Made by a program: the position numbers and the translations under genes
The notes under the pieces: model-generated
Database searches by the model: none
Seen by the model: the letters and a program-made list of their open reading frames with translations, nothing else
Told to the model about the DNA's origin: nothing
Assembly: GCF_045679555.1 (NCBI RefSeq)
Contig: NC_092091.1
Location: 79,412,644-79,476,643 of the forward strand
Source: Salvelinus alpinus
Taxonomy: Eukaryota > Chordata > Actinopteri > Salmoniformes > Salmonidae
Direction of reading: 5' to 3'
Length of the DNA: 64,000 nucleotides
In this document: positions 24,901 through 32,924 of the stretch, in pieces
Numbering within the stretch: position 1 is the stretch's first letter
Layout of the letters: every line of letters starts with the position of its first letter

Positions 24901-27900
24901 TATTATATATTTTTTAGAAATTAGCAAAAATGTCTAAACCTGTTTTCGCTTTGTCAATATGGGGTATTGTGATGTCAATATGGGGTATTGTGATGTCAAT
25001 ATGGGGTATTGTGTATAGATTGATGAAGGGAAAAAACAATTTAATCCATTTTAGAACAAGGCTGTAATGTAACAGTGTGGAAAAAGTCCAGGGGTCTGAA
25101 TACTTTCCTAATGCATTGTATGTTTAATGTAGATACCTGTATGTCTTCATATTTGTTTAAATGTGTGTATATATTGCTGTGTCTTGCAGGCCATCAGAGA
25201 CGCTCATGATGAGGTGGCAGCCCAGGGCCAGTGCAGGGTGAGAACACAGAATGCAAAATAAGGACTACCTCAGATGTTATAATGTATCATGTCATCTTTT
25301 ATACTCTCCCTCCCTCTCTCTTTCTCTCCAACCCTCTAACTCTTTCTGTCTTTCAGGTGGAGGCAGATAACGTGAGCTTCCATTTTATCACCTTCGTCAA
25401 TGTGAAAGGACAGCTTTATGAGCTAGGTGAGTGTGTGGCTGAATCCCAGTGTTTCCCGGCCCCCGTCTCCCCAGTGTTTCCCGGCCCCCGTCTCCCCAGT
25501 GTTTCCCGGCCCCCGTCTCCCCAGTGTTTCCCGGCCCCCGTCTCCCCAGGTGTGTATTTACACACGGTCTGATTTTGTTGTGTAGATGGTAGGATGGAGG
25601 GACCGGTGAACCATGGAACCACCAAGGATGACTCCTTCATCAAGGTACGTTCCTCTTCCATTCGTCTAATCCCAGCCGACGTATCAAACCTTCCATTCGT
25701 CTAATCCCAGCCCACGTATCAAACCTTCCGTTCGTCTAATCCCAGCCGACCTATCAAACCTTCCATTCGTCTAATCCCAGCCCACGTATCAAACATTCCA
25801 TTCGTCTAATCCCAGCCCACGTATCAAACATTCCATTCGTCTAATCCCAGCCGACGTATCAAACCTTCCATTCGTCTAATCCCAGCCCACGTATCAAACC
25901 TTCCATTCGTCTAATCCCAGCCCACGTATCAAACATTCCATTCGTCTAATCCCAGCCCACGTATCAAACCCTCCATTCGTCTAATCCCAGCCGACGTATC
26001 AAACCTTCCATTCGTCTAATCCCAGCCGACGTATCAAGCTGTAAAGGCAGATTTTATACCCTACGAACCCTACAGAGCACGGTGTCGTTTTTCGTCACAA
26101 AAGGTGCGGCTCCTTGTAGTGCGCTCCGACGTTCAACGTACTCCCGTGCCTCAAGACTGGAACGCGCCGCGTCGTCCCTTCCATCGTTGTGGGGACAGCG
26201 AGGAGGCATTGGCGCTCGATTGGCTCCTTGATCTGATCTATAGACTAGGCATGACCGGGTCCTATTTTGCGTTCATAAGCAAATGTAATCTTAACAAATG
26301 TTCAAACAATAAAAACTAAACAACATTGTAACCTTATTAGAATCCTCCCAGAAATGTGTTTTGTTTAGAGGTTCAACTAGGGATTCCAGGCTGTTGGTAA
26401 AACCAGCTGCGATGTGTTTTGTTTAGAGGTTCAACTAGGGATTCCAGGCTGTTGGTAAAACCAGCTGCGATGTGTTTTGTTTAGAGGTTCAACTAGGGAT
26501 TCCAGGCTGTTGGTAAAACCAGCTGCGATGTGCTTTTCTCTGCGACCGTGACGTCCTATTGCTGATATGGGAGTGAATACATTCAAGCTGTATGTTAAAC
26601 TGGGATGTTGTAGGTTACAATGGCAAGTAGAACCATATTTTACAGGGCTTATTATTTATGAATCTGATTATTTCACATAGAGATGTGGGAACCTAAAAGG
26701 CTAGCTAGCTTTGTGTTTAGCCAACTTGGAGATGTGGGAACCTAAAAGGCTAGCTAGCTTTGTGTTTAGCCAACTTGGAGATGTGGGAACCTAAAAGGCT
26801 AGCTAGCTTTCTGTGTTTAGCCAACTTGGAGATGTGGGAACCTAAAAGGCTAGCTAGCTTTCTGTGTTTAGCCAACTTGGAGATGTGGGAACCTAAAAGG
26901 CTAGCTAGCTTTGTGTTTAGCCATATTGGAGATGTGGGAACCTAAAAGGCTAGCTAGCTTTGTGTTTAGCCATATTGGAGATGTGGGAACCTAAAAGGCT
27001 AGCTAGCTTTCTGTGTTTAGCCAACTTGGAGATGTGGGAACCTAAAAGGCTAGCTAGCTTTGTGTTTAGCCAACTTGGAGATGTGGGAACCTAAAAGGCT
27101 AGCTAGTTTTCTGTTTAGCCATATTGGAGATGTGGGAACCTAAAAGGCTAGCTAGCTTTGTGTTTAGCCATATTGGAGATGTGGGAACCTAGAAGGCTAG
27201 CTAGCTTTGTGTTTAGCCATATTGGAGATGTGGGAACCTAGAAGGCTAGCTAGCTTTCTGTGTTTAGCCAACTTGGAGATGTGGGAACCTAAAAGGCTAG
27301 CTAGCTTTCTGTGTTTAGCCAACTTGGAGATGTGGGAACCTAAAAGGCTAGCTAGCTTTGTGTTTAGCCAACTTGGAGATGTGGGAACCTAAAAGGCTAG
27401 CTAGCTTTCTGTGTTTAGCCAACTTGGAGATGTGGGAACCTAAAAGGCTAGCTAGCTTTCTGTGTTTAGCCAACTTGGAGATGTGGGAACCTAAAAGGCT
27501 AGCTAGCAGGCCTGTAGAGCTATGCAGGTGAAGCCTGTAGAAAGCGTCAGGAATATGTAATGAGGAGAGGATGTGTACATTGGGAAGACGTCACCCTGAG
27601 ACATCAGAACATAATGTTGATGCCTGGCCAACATCTAAACCAGGGGTGTCAAACTCATTTCGCATCGTGGGCCACATACGGCCTAGGGAGATGTCAAGTG
27701 GGCCGGACCATTAAAATTATACCATACTCTGCTATAAATAACCAAAATATCATGTCTTTCCTTTGTTTTGGTGTAAAGAAGCACAAGAACATTAGGAAAA
27801 TATTGAAATTTAATGAACTATCCTTTTACAAAACATTTCATGAAACACCTCATATTTCCTTAGACAAATGTGCAATTTACTTTTATCATTCACAAATATG

Positions 27901-30900
27901 CATTGCAACTGATCCCACTGATTGTACAAAGGCACAAAACTTTAATTGGTACTGAAAAATATAGTAATGCACTTTAAGATTAAATGAGACTTTTAAAGAA
28001 AGGAATTTTTAAACCACTTACACATACGCATATAAAATCTAAATGTAATCCCTGCGTACACCTTACAAACTAAGGAGAGTGATTTTAAATGTGTAATGAA
28101 GAAAGTGTTCGCCTTTCCTGTAAATCTGTAAACTTCATACATGAAACATACATGCACATACAATACATACTGAAAATTTATGGAGTTGTATGAACAGTAG
28201 AATTCCATCACACAACTTTTGTTTTGAAGCTGCTGACTAACATTAAAGTGCACATTTTTTTAAATCACCACAGTAAGGATTCATCTTCACAGAGCTGTAT
28301 TCTTTCAATGCAAACAGTATCTAAGGCAGCATTTTAAAGGTGTTAGTCTAGTCTGGACTTGTATTTGTTCCTGAAACTTGGCATCTTTTGGCCTGTACAA
28401 GTGCATCAACACCAGGTGTCATGTCCTGACTAGCTGTCACTTTCAGAATGTCATTTAAGTGCTTGTTTGTGAGCCTTGAACGCATTTTTGTTTTATTGAT
28501 ATTCATCACTGAGAAAATTTGTTCACAAAGGTAGGTTGTCCCAAACATGCACAAAATTTTAGCAGCCAGGGCTGTTAATTTGGGGTACCCTGGTAGTAGA
28601 TACTGATAAAATCTGTCCAGACCTACAGAGGCAAATTTGCCCTTCAAATCTGCATCACACTGCAAATCAATTATCTCTAGCTGAATTTCGACCGGCAGAT
28701 CAGAAGCTTTAACTGTGAAAGGTGAGCGAAAAACTGAAAATTCTGTCTCAAGTTCACCAAATACCTGAAAACGTTTCTCAAACTCCCGCAGTAGTCCTGC
28801 AATTTTGTCTTTGTACCGTTTCATGTCCGCATCAGGTCTGGTCACACACACATCTCTCAGACAGGGGAAATGAGCAGGGTTGCCATTTGCCAGTTGCATC
28901 TCCCACAAAGTCAGCTTCAACTTAAATGCATGTATGTTGTCAGAAAACTGTGTGACAACTTTTTTGCGGCCTTGCAACATTTTGTTCAGATTGTTCAAGT
29001 GTTCAGTAATATCAACCAAGAATGCAAGGTCCCGTAGCCATTCCTGAGATTGTAATTCCAACACCGGTTTTCCTTTTTTCTCCATGAACTGTCCGATTTC
29101 CTCTCGTAGATCAAAGAAATGCCTCAGCACAGCGCCTCGGCTTAACCATCTCACTTCAGTGTGGTATGGCAGGCTGTGGGTAATGTTGCTGTCGCTGAGA
29201 AGTTTGTCAAACTGACGATGGTTCAGACCTCTGGACCGGATGAAATTTACAGTGCGAACAACCACCTCCATGACGTGGTCCATTTTCAGCGACTTGCAAC
29301 ACAATGCCTCCTGGTGCAAAATACAGTGAAATGTCCAGAAACGATCTCCTCCATTAAGGGCTTGTACTTTGTCTTTGAACTTTGTCGCGACACCTGCTTT
29401 CTTTCCGACCATGGATGGCGCGCCGTCTGTAGCCAGGCTGACAGCGCGGGACCAGTCCACTCCAACTCTGTCCAATGCAGCAACGACAGAGCCGAAAATG
29501 TCCTCGGCTGTTGTGGTGTCCATCATTGGCACCAACTCAAGAAACTCTTCAGTAACAGTCAATGTCTCATCAACTCCTCGAATAAATATGGCCAGTTGGG
29601 CCACGTCTGTGATGTCAGTGCTCTCGTCAATTGCCACGGAAAATGCAATAAATGACTTGACTCTCTGTTTCAATTGACTGTCTAAATCTGCCGATAGTTC
29701 CGAAATCCTCTCTGCTATAGTATTCCTCGTCAGGCTAATATTGGCAAAAGCTTGTCGCTTCTCGGGACATACAAGTTCAGCCGCCTTCATCATGCATCGT
29801 TTAACAAAGTCACCGTCGGAATACGGCTTCGATGCTAATGCTATTTCGCTAGCAATTAGGTAGCTGGCTTTTACCGCTGCTTCACTGACTTCTCGGCTCT
29901 GGATGAAAGTTGACTGCTGTTTCCTCAGACCAGCCAGCAATTCGTTAATCTTATCTCTTCTCAGTTGTCCTTGCAAGCCGTCATATTTTTCGCTGTGATG
30001 AGTCTCGTAGTGGCGTCGAATATTATATTCCTTCAATACCGAAACTTGTTGCAAACACACCAAGCACGAAGGTTTTCCGTGCATCTCTGTAAATAAATAG
30101 GACGTGGTCCATTTTTCTTTGAAAATTCTACACTCCTTATCTACTTTTCTCCGTTTGGATAACGACATTTTGGCTAATGAGGGTGTAGCGGAGAGGTAGA
30201 GACCAAGGTATTAACAACGTCGTAACAAGCAGCAGATGGCGCATTGATACCGTCTGCTGTTTTCAGTCTGTCTCAGTGATGCGGCTTGTCTTCTACTCTG
30301 ATGGAAAGAGTGCGCACCTTAGCGGATAATCCATGAATTGCAGCGAATTAAAAATATTAATTCCATGTCTTTTATGCATTTTTTCCACTTTCAAATTATC
30401 CTGCGGGCCTGATCGAACCTCCTTGGGGGCCGGTTCCGGCCCGCGGGCCGTATGTTAGACACCCCTGATCTAAACCATGTAAAATGGAGTATAGAGACAT
30501 TCTACATCTGCCAGACGTCTTGCCAATGAGCTAACTGCGTCTTCCCAGTGTATCCTGTTTACTTGACCAGAGGTTTGTGTGCTAGCTGGGCTGATCGTCT
30601 AGCGTTTGCTGGTAACTGATCGTCTTGCGTTTCGCTACACCCGCAATCTGCTAAATATTTGATTAAATTAGCTCCAACGCTCCAGAGCCACAGTTGGTGC
30701 TTTCATATTCTCTCTCCTCTCTTTCTCCCCAGGATGCAGTTGGTGCTTTCATATCCTCTCTCCTCTCTTTCTCCCCAGGATGCAGTTGGTGCTTTCATAT
30801 CCTCTCTCCTCTCCTCTCTCTCTCTCTCTCCAGGATGCAGTTAGTGCTTTCATATTCTCTCTCCTCTCTTTCTCCCCAGGATGCAGTTAGTGCTTTCATA

Positions 30901-31009
30901 TTCTCTCTCCTCTCTTTCTCCCCAGGATGCAGCCAGGGTGTGTCGGGGTTTTGTGGAGAGAGCAGAGGGAGAGGTCCGCTTCTCCGCTGTGGCCCTCTGT
31001 CATACCTAG
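3925..31009 (+). CDS. uchl1: Ubiquitin C-terminal hydrolase L1, nine coding exons
   Basis: Family C12 cysteine peptidase of the cytosol, abundant in neurons in vertebrates, which cleaves small adducts from the ubiquitin C-terminus and binds monoubiquitin. The coding sequence joins 3925-3957, 4103-4114, 12627-12755, 13051-13192, 15381-15466, 25190-25237, 25357-25426, 25586-25644 and 30926-31009. All introns are GT-AG and the sum is 663 nt (220 residues plus stop), against 223 in the human protein. Visible landmarks are the start [21 protein letters not shown], oxyanion Gln81, nucleophile Cys87 in NSCGT, His159 in FHF and Asp174 in YELDGR. The start has A at -3 and G at +4. UCHL3 is less likely: the N-terminus and the ALC C-terminal motif match L1, and the downstream neighbour is LIMCH1. 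The exons are intact while the introns are packed with minisatellites and transposons. The ending CHT is one residue too short for a CAAX box. Confidence 0.95.
4103..4114 (+). CDS. uchl1: uchl1 coding exon 2 (12-nt microexon)
   Basis: Encodes only MLNK (residues 12-15). It is flanked by acceptor TTTCAG and donor GTGTGT. It is needed to join exon 1 to VLSGLG in frame. The 8.5-kb intron that follows contains the large 34-bp array. Confidence 0.88.
4115..4690. other. Start of uchl1 intron 2, no feature recognised
   Basis: Intronic sequence after the microexon. I see no repeat period, RNA gene or mobile-element terminus here. Confidence 0.4.
4697..5515 (-). mobile_element. LINE 3' fragment with reverse-transcriptase C-terminus
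   Basis: On the minus strand 5293-5051 reads [20 protein letters not shown], then [20 protein letters not shown] and AIRLLN. This is the C-terminal tail found in L2/Rex1-type fish LINE ORF2 proteins, followed by its 3' UTR toward lower coordinates (to about 4700). It is 5'-truncated and inactive. The clade is inferred from memory of the family. Confidence 0.7.
5590..12572. repeat. 34/29-bp minisatellite, ~7 kb, over 200 copies
   Basis: The unit is TCTGTTCTGGTTGGTCTAAT then CTGGCATGTTGAGC. A 29-bp variant lacks TTCTG. TAGCG and TAGCA variants mark higher-order blocks (262-bp spacing at 6151/6413/6675/6937; 228-bp at 7262/7490/7718). Each unit contains GAGCTC. It fills most of uchl1 intron 2 and ends about 55 bp before exon 3. 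Confidence 0.97.
12627..12755 (+). CDS. uchl1: uchl1 coding exon 3
   Basis: Encodes residues 16-58, starting [13 protein letters not shown] and ending LLFPLTQQ, phase 0 at both ends. Acceptor TTGCAG, donor GTAATC. Ser18, the site of the human S18Y polymorphism, is conserved. The 34-bp array of intron 2 stops only about 55 bp upstream. Confidence 0.94.
12826..13014. mobile_element. Palindromic MITE-like repeat in uchl1 intron 3
   Basis: Left end TTCCCAAACTCTGTTCTGGGG faces right end TCCCAGGACCGAGTTTGAGAG in inverted orientation. The centre (GATTATTTGAATCTGCTGTG) is typical of a short non-autonomous salmonid repeat. No coding capacity. Confidence 0.65.
13051..13192 (+). CDS. uchl1: uchl1 coding exon 4 (catalytic Cys)
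   Basis: Encodes residues 59-105 plus the first base of codon 106. It contains oxyanion-hole Gln81 and nucleophile Cys87 in the motif [12 protein letters not shown]. Acceptor TTTCAG, donor GTGAGT. Confidence 0.95.
13296..15358. repeat. 43-bp minisatellite, ~48 copies
   Basis: The unit reads CCAGACCAGTGTGTAGTTTT then AGTTAGTAGCAGGGAAGCCAGAT, with ATTC/ATCC and GCAGG/GTAGG variants and some units shortened. It fills uchl1 intron 4 and reaches to within 25 bp of exon 5. Confidence 0.96.
15381..15466 (+). CDS. uchl1: uchl1 coding exon 5
   Basis: Encodes residues 106-134 (from [10 protein letters not shown] to THLENNQ), corresponding to the crossover-loop region of UCH enzymes. Acceptor GTGCCAG is preceded within 25 bp by the 43-bp array. 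Donor GTAACA is the first of six tandem copies of the exon end. Confidence 0.92.
15448..15645 (+). repeat. Tandem duplication of uchl1 exon 5 end plus donor, six copies
   Basis: CACCTGGAGAACAACCAG followed by GTAACACAC occurs six times, with GT at 15467, 15497, 15537, 15569, 15601 (GTGACA) and 15637. Copies are separated by variable CA runs. The first copy is the exon end itself. Confidence 0.93.
15646..16034. other. Intronic sequence, unclassified
   Basis: A TA run (15656-15671) is followed by about 360 bp with no recognised gene or element. The 147-codon open frame here starts in the exon-end repeat and has no visible domain. Confidence 0.35.
16035..17793. repeat. 60-bp minisatellite, ~29 copies
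   Basis: The unit begins AGCTACCGTGACGACTAACA, continues TGTCAACAGACACTGGGGAC and ends TAAACATTTAGAATGTTCAC. The period is exactly 60 bp except for a few 1-bp deletions after 17400. Variants are few (ACAGAC/ACAGGC, TTCAC/GTCAC). Confidence 0.97.
17794..18408. other. Intronic sequence with an unclassified interspersed repeat
   Basis: Contains T-rich sequence and a stretch (about 17930-18010) resembling a common salmonid interspersed repeat. No coding potential or RNA gene is seen. Confidence 0.35.
18409..23040. mobile_element. Non-autonomous DNA-transposon-like element expanded by an internal array
   Basis: The left part (CACTGAATGGACAAAACATTA at 18417, through CAAGAATGGGCCACCACCCA to CATCCCTGTGGAAC) and the right part (TGACAAGTTGAAGCTGTTCTG to TTCTTAATACGTAGTATATTCAGTG) match the two halves of one salmonid repeat with inverted ACTGAAT ends. 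The 4.2-kb array 18813-22974 interrupts it exactly where the element has a GTGGAAC..CCTTGTAGAG segment. Confidence 0.65.
18813..22974. repeat. 32-bp minisatellite, ~130 copies, inside a transposon
   Basis: The unit is GTGGAACACTACTGACTCCT then TGTAGAGGCCCC. A 30-bp variant (CACTTGACTCC) forms two homogeneous blocks (about 21750-21920 and 22000-22220). A 37-bp variant with an extra CCTGC is scattered. Because 30 is divisible by 3, the 30-bp blocks give spurious open frames on both strands. Confidence 0.97.
23454..24326 (-). pseudogene. Tc1-like transposase remnant with in-frame 45-bp expansion
   Basis: The minus-strand frame has 290 codons. It starts [20 protein letters not shown] (N-terminal DNA-binding part), runs through about 12 near-identical 15-residue units ([15 protein letters not shown]), then [20 protein letters not shown] and [17 protein letters not shown]. 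The catalytic core is damaged: the segment that would carry the first catalytic Asp between ILW and RKPGT is shortened, and the rest of the catalytic region is missing from the frame. The frame stays open across the expansion only because the unit is a multiple of three. Not a functional enzyme. Confidence 0.85.
23626..24200. repeat. 45-bp minisatellite within Tc1 transposase, ~12 copies
   Basis: The unit is GAGAGGCTTCCCTCTGGCCA then CTCTACCATAAAGGCCTGATTGGTG. Copies are almost identical. It derives from the GRVARxKPL region of the transposase. Confidence 0.95.
24533..24717 (+). mobile_element. HpaI-type tRNA-derived SINE
   Basis: The tRNA-like head has A-box TAGCCTCGTGGTTAGAGCG and B-box GGTTGCTAGATCGAATCC. 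The body contains GAACAAGGCAGTTAACCCAC (with the HpaI site GTTAAC), and the tail ends TAGTTAAATA. It interrupts the Tc1 sequence between GACACTGTC and AACTCTGGGACC. Confidence 0.88.
25190..25237 (+). CDS. uchl1: uchl1 coding exon 6
   Basis: Encodes residues 135-150 ([16 protein letters not shown]), phase 0 at both ends. Acceptor CTTGCAG, donor GTGAGA. It matches the AIQAAHDAVAQEGQCR segment of mammalian UCHL1. Confidence 0.93.
25357..25426 (+). CDS. uchl1: uchl1 coding exon 7 (catalytic His)
   Basis: Encodes residues 151-173 and the first base of codon 174. Contains catalytic His159 in VSFHFITF and the conserved GQLYEL. Acceptor TTTCAG, donor GTGAGT. Confidence 0.94.
25443..25550. repeat. 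26-bp repeat in uchl1 intron 7, 4 copies
   Basis: The unit CAGTGTTTCCCGGCCCCCGT plus CTCCCC makes up most of a 159-bp intron between exons 7 and 8. Confidence 0.9.
25586..25644 (+). CDS. uchl1: uchl1 coding exon 8 (catalytic Asp)
   Basis: Completes codon 174 (catalytic Asp of LDGR) and encodes residues 175-193, including GPVNHG. Acceptor TGTGTAG, donor GTACGT. A 35-bp minisatellite begins within about 10 bp after the donor. Confidence 0.93.
25650..26037. repeat. 35-bp minisatellite, ~11 copies
   Basis: The unit CCTTCCATTCGTCTAATCCC plus AGCCCACGTATCAAA begins within 10 bp of the exon 8 donor. G/C variation occurs at one site (CCGACG/CCCACG). Confidence 0.95.
26356..26528. repeat. 58-bp repeat, ~2.8 copies
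   Basis: ATGTGTTTTGTTTAGAGGTT through CCAGCTGCG recurs three times, the third diverging at its end. Confidence 0.93.
26672..27508. repeat. 49/51-bp minisatellite rich in GCTAGCTAGC, ~17 copies
   Basis: The unit starts GAGATGTGGGAACCTAAAAG, then GCTAGCTAGCTTTGTGTTTA and GCCAACTTG. Variants are a 2-bp TC insertion and CATATTG in place of CAACTTG. Confidence 0.95.
27641..30467 (-). mobile_element. Complete hAT-family DNA transposon with 8-bp target duplication
   Basis: The inverted ends CAGGGGTGTC (27641) and GACACCCCTG (to 30467) are flanked by the direct repeat ATCTAAAC at 27633-27640 and 30468-30475. An 8-bp duplication is the hAT hallmark. The 2827-bp element lies in uchl1 intron 8, transcribed antisense to the gene, with one intact transposase frame. 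Confidence 0.93.
28348..30168 (-). CDS. hAT transposase, GTF2IRD2/Charlie-like, intact 606 aa
   Basis: An uninterrupted transposase. The N-terminus ([10 protein letters not shown]) leads to a BED-like zinc finger with Cys35, Cys38, His53 and His57/58. The RNase-H-fold catalytic region shows Asp181 in AIDESTD, Asp248 in LATDGAPSM, the C/H-containing HCILHQEAL motif near 281-289 and a likely catalytic Glu549 in LCEQIFS. The hAT dimerisation segment (about 535-577) contains CEQIFSVMN and [15 protein letters not shown]. The length and motifs match the transposase domain captured in the mammalian GTF2IRD2 protein. No frameshift or stop is present, so it may be enzymatically competent; this cannot be judged from sequence alone. 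Confidence 0.92.
   Translation of the reverse strand: MSLSKRRKVDKECRIFKEKWTTSYLFTEMHGKPSCLVCLQQVSVLKEYNIRRHYETHHSEKYDGLQGQLRRDKINELLAGLRKQQSTFIQSREVSEAAVKASYLIASEIALASKPYSDGDFVKRCMMKAAELVCPEKRQAFANISLTRNTIAERISELSADLDSQLKQRVKSFIAFSVAIDESTDITDVAQLAIFIRGVDETLTVTEEFLELVPMMDTTTAEDIFGSVVAALDRVGVDWSRAVSLATDGAPSMVGKKAGVATKFKDKVQALNGGDRFWTFHCILHQEALCCKSLKMDHVMEVVVRTVNFIRSRGLNHRQFDKLLSDSNITHSLPYHTEVRWLSRGAVLRHFFDLREEIGQFMEKKGKPVLELQSQEWLRDLAFLVDITEHLNNLNKMLQGRKKVVTQFSDNIHAFKLKLTLWEMQLANGNPAHFPCLRDVCVTRPDADMKRYKDKIAGLLREFEKRFQVFGELETEFSVFRSPFTVKASDLPVEIQLEIIDLQCDADLKGKFASVGLDRFYQYLLPGYPKLTALAAKILCMFGTTYLCEQIFSVMNINKTKMRSRLTNKHLNDILKVTASQDMTPGVDALVQAKRCQVSGTNTSPD
30698..30932 (+). repeat. Tandem duplication of uchl1 exon 9 acceptor, five copies
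   Basis: The unit is CTTTCATATTCTCTCTCCTC, TCTTTCTCCCCAG, then GATGCAGTTGGTG. Acceptor AG followed by GATGCAG occurs with exon-like starts at 30733, 30779, 30834, 30880 and 30926 (spacing 46, 55, 46, 46). Only the last leads into the true exon. Confidence 0.93.
30926..31009 (+). CDS. uchl1: uchl1 coding exon 9 and stop
   Basis: Encodes residues 194-220, ending [12 protein letters not shown] then TAG. The acceptor CCCCAG is the last of five tandem near-copies of the same acceptor. The first seven exon bases (GATGCAG) are included in each copy. Confidence 0.93.
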   Translation, partial: DAARVCRGFVERAEGEVRFSAVALCHT

Positions 31010-31745
31010 AGACCCTGGACACACACACACACACACACACACACTGGTGAACCACGGTACACACACACCCGGTATGCACTGGAAACATAGTTTGCACTCT
31101 CCCCACACACACACATGCGTAGAAAGTAGTTTGCACAAGCCTGGTGTGTGTCACGTTGATGTCACTACTGCTGTACTTTCTGTCTGCTGTTTTATTTCTG
31201 AGCCGGATCACCACTGAGAAAGTAGTGCACTACATGGGGTATAGGGAGCCGGCTCACCACTGAGAAAGTAGTGCACTACATGGGGTATAGGGAGCCGGCT
31301 CACCACTGAGAAAGTAGTGCACTACATGGGGGATAGGGAGCCGGATCACCACTGAGAAAGTAGTGCACTACATGGGGGATAGGGAGCCGGATCACCACTG
31401 AGAAAGTAGTGCACTACATGGGGGATAGGGAGCCGGATCACCACTGAGAAAGTAGTGCACTACATGGGGGATAGGGAGCCGGATCACCACTGAGAAAGTA
31501 GTGCACTACATGGGGGATAGGGAGCCGTTTGATCTGCAGCCTGTGAGGTGTTGGATTTTAAGGCTTCCTGTTTTTCTACTGCCTGACTCCTCAGCTCTCT
31601 GCTCTGTTTCTAACAGCTGTTACAACGTCAGACTACGATGTTAGGATGACGTTGTCAGGATGACACTGCAGCAATGTTGTCTGTGCTTTGCCTTTCTGCA
31701 TCTTCCTGTGCTGCTGACTGCCAATAAACAACCAAACTACACAAG
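31010..31745 (+). other. uchl1: uchl1 3' UTR with polyadenylation signal
   Basis: Runs from the stop codon through a CA microsatellite (about 31020-31044) and a 46-bp, seven-copy minisatellite (31200-31527), then about 200 bp of non-repetitive sequence. AATAAA at 31723-31728 is the likely polyadenylation signal. The exact 3' end is inferred. Confidence 0.7.
31200..31527. repeat. 46-bp minisatellite in uchl1 3' UTR, 7 copies
   Basis: The unit GGATCACCACTGAGAAAGTA then GTGCACTACATGGGGGATAG and GGAGCC is derived from a common salmonid interspersed motif (AGTAGTGCACTACATGGGG). Confidence 0.94.
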
Positions 31746-31769
31746 TCTCCGCTCCTCTCTCTGTGGAAA

Positions 31770-32300
31770 TGTAAATAATTATTTCTCTCATTACTGTAAC
31801 TGAGTAGCTTTTCAGAGGGCTATTTTACTTGAGTAAAATGTTAATGTAATTTCTACTTTAGTAGGATATGTCAGTCCTCTTTTCATCCCGATTATTTGTA
31901 AACATGTTTGATTTTACTTAAGTAGTATCCGTACTTTATATTTTTGACAACTTTTACTTCACTACGTTCCTAAAATAATGTACTTTTTACTCCATACATT
32001 ACACCTGACACCCAAAAGCATTCTAAATGTAACGAGCACTTACCAGGACAGACAAATGGTCCAATTCACTTGTCAAGAGAACATCCCTGGTCATCCTTAA
32101 ATAAATAAACAACAAGAAAATGGTGCCATCTGGTTTGATTAATAAAAGGAATTTGAAGTTATTTATACTTTCCATACTTAAGTATATTTGAGCAGTTACA
32201 CTAAATTTTTACTCAAGTTCTATTTTACTTGGTGACTCACTTTTCAATCATTTTCTATTACGTTATCTTTACTTTTACTCAAGTATGACAAATGGGTAAT
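31770..32300. mobile_element. Foldback-type teleost interspersed repeat
   Basis: TACTTGAGTAAAATGTTAATGTAA on the left (about 31828-31851) is approximately complementary to the right end around TTACGTTATCTTTACTTTTACTCAAGTA (about 32259-32286). Interior motifs such as ATGTACTTTTTACTCCATAC are shared by a family common in teleosts. Non-coding. Confidence 0.55.
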
Positions 32301-32924
32301 CTTGCGCAACGACAAGTTGAGAACGGTGATCAGCAATAGCCAATGAGAGCTCTTACGTTATTGCAGAAACACCAGTACACATACAGGAAGTATACAAACA
32401 GCCAATGATAAGATGCTAGGGGGAACAACACATTACAGATTATACAAAGACCTTAAGAGATGCACGTGTTGATAGTATTAACAGTGTTCTTATTAGAATG
32501 TTGATTGGTCTTAATGCTCAAATTCCTTATAGGAAACAAGGAAGTGGTTTTATCAGTGAATTTACATTGAATATTACATTTTTCCATTTCACAATTTAGG
32601 TTAAAGTTGTTTTTCTTTATCCTTGTTCTAGTTAAGGAAACTGAGCAGCAGATTCCCATTAAAAAAAGTCCCAAAGAATATTAACAATTATAAAACTATG
32701 AATATCTTTCCGTAATTTCATGTAGACAATGCAGAACTGTTTTCTGGATGCTCAACACACAGTACAGTTAATGTCTTCTGAGTTTCTTCAGGTAATGATT
32801 CGCAGGGTAATACTTATGGATCATTCTGAAAGAGACCTTTGACCTTGTTAACAAGCAGGTATTTGTGTGGTAATAACCAGACTCTTTTTCTAACAGATTA
32901 TTGATATGCATTCCAGTATGTTGA

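Larger units (their letters stand above)
23127..25120 (-). mobile_element. Tc1-like transposon with nested SINE and internal array
   Basis: Left end GTATTCAGACCCCTTGACTT and right end AAGTCCAGGGGTCTGAATAC are inverted copies. Between them are transposase remnants on the minus strand, a 45-bp array (23626-24200) and an HpaI-type SINE (24533-24717). It lies in uchl1 intron 5. Confidence 0.85.
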
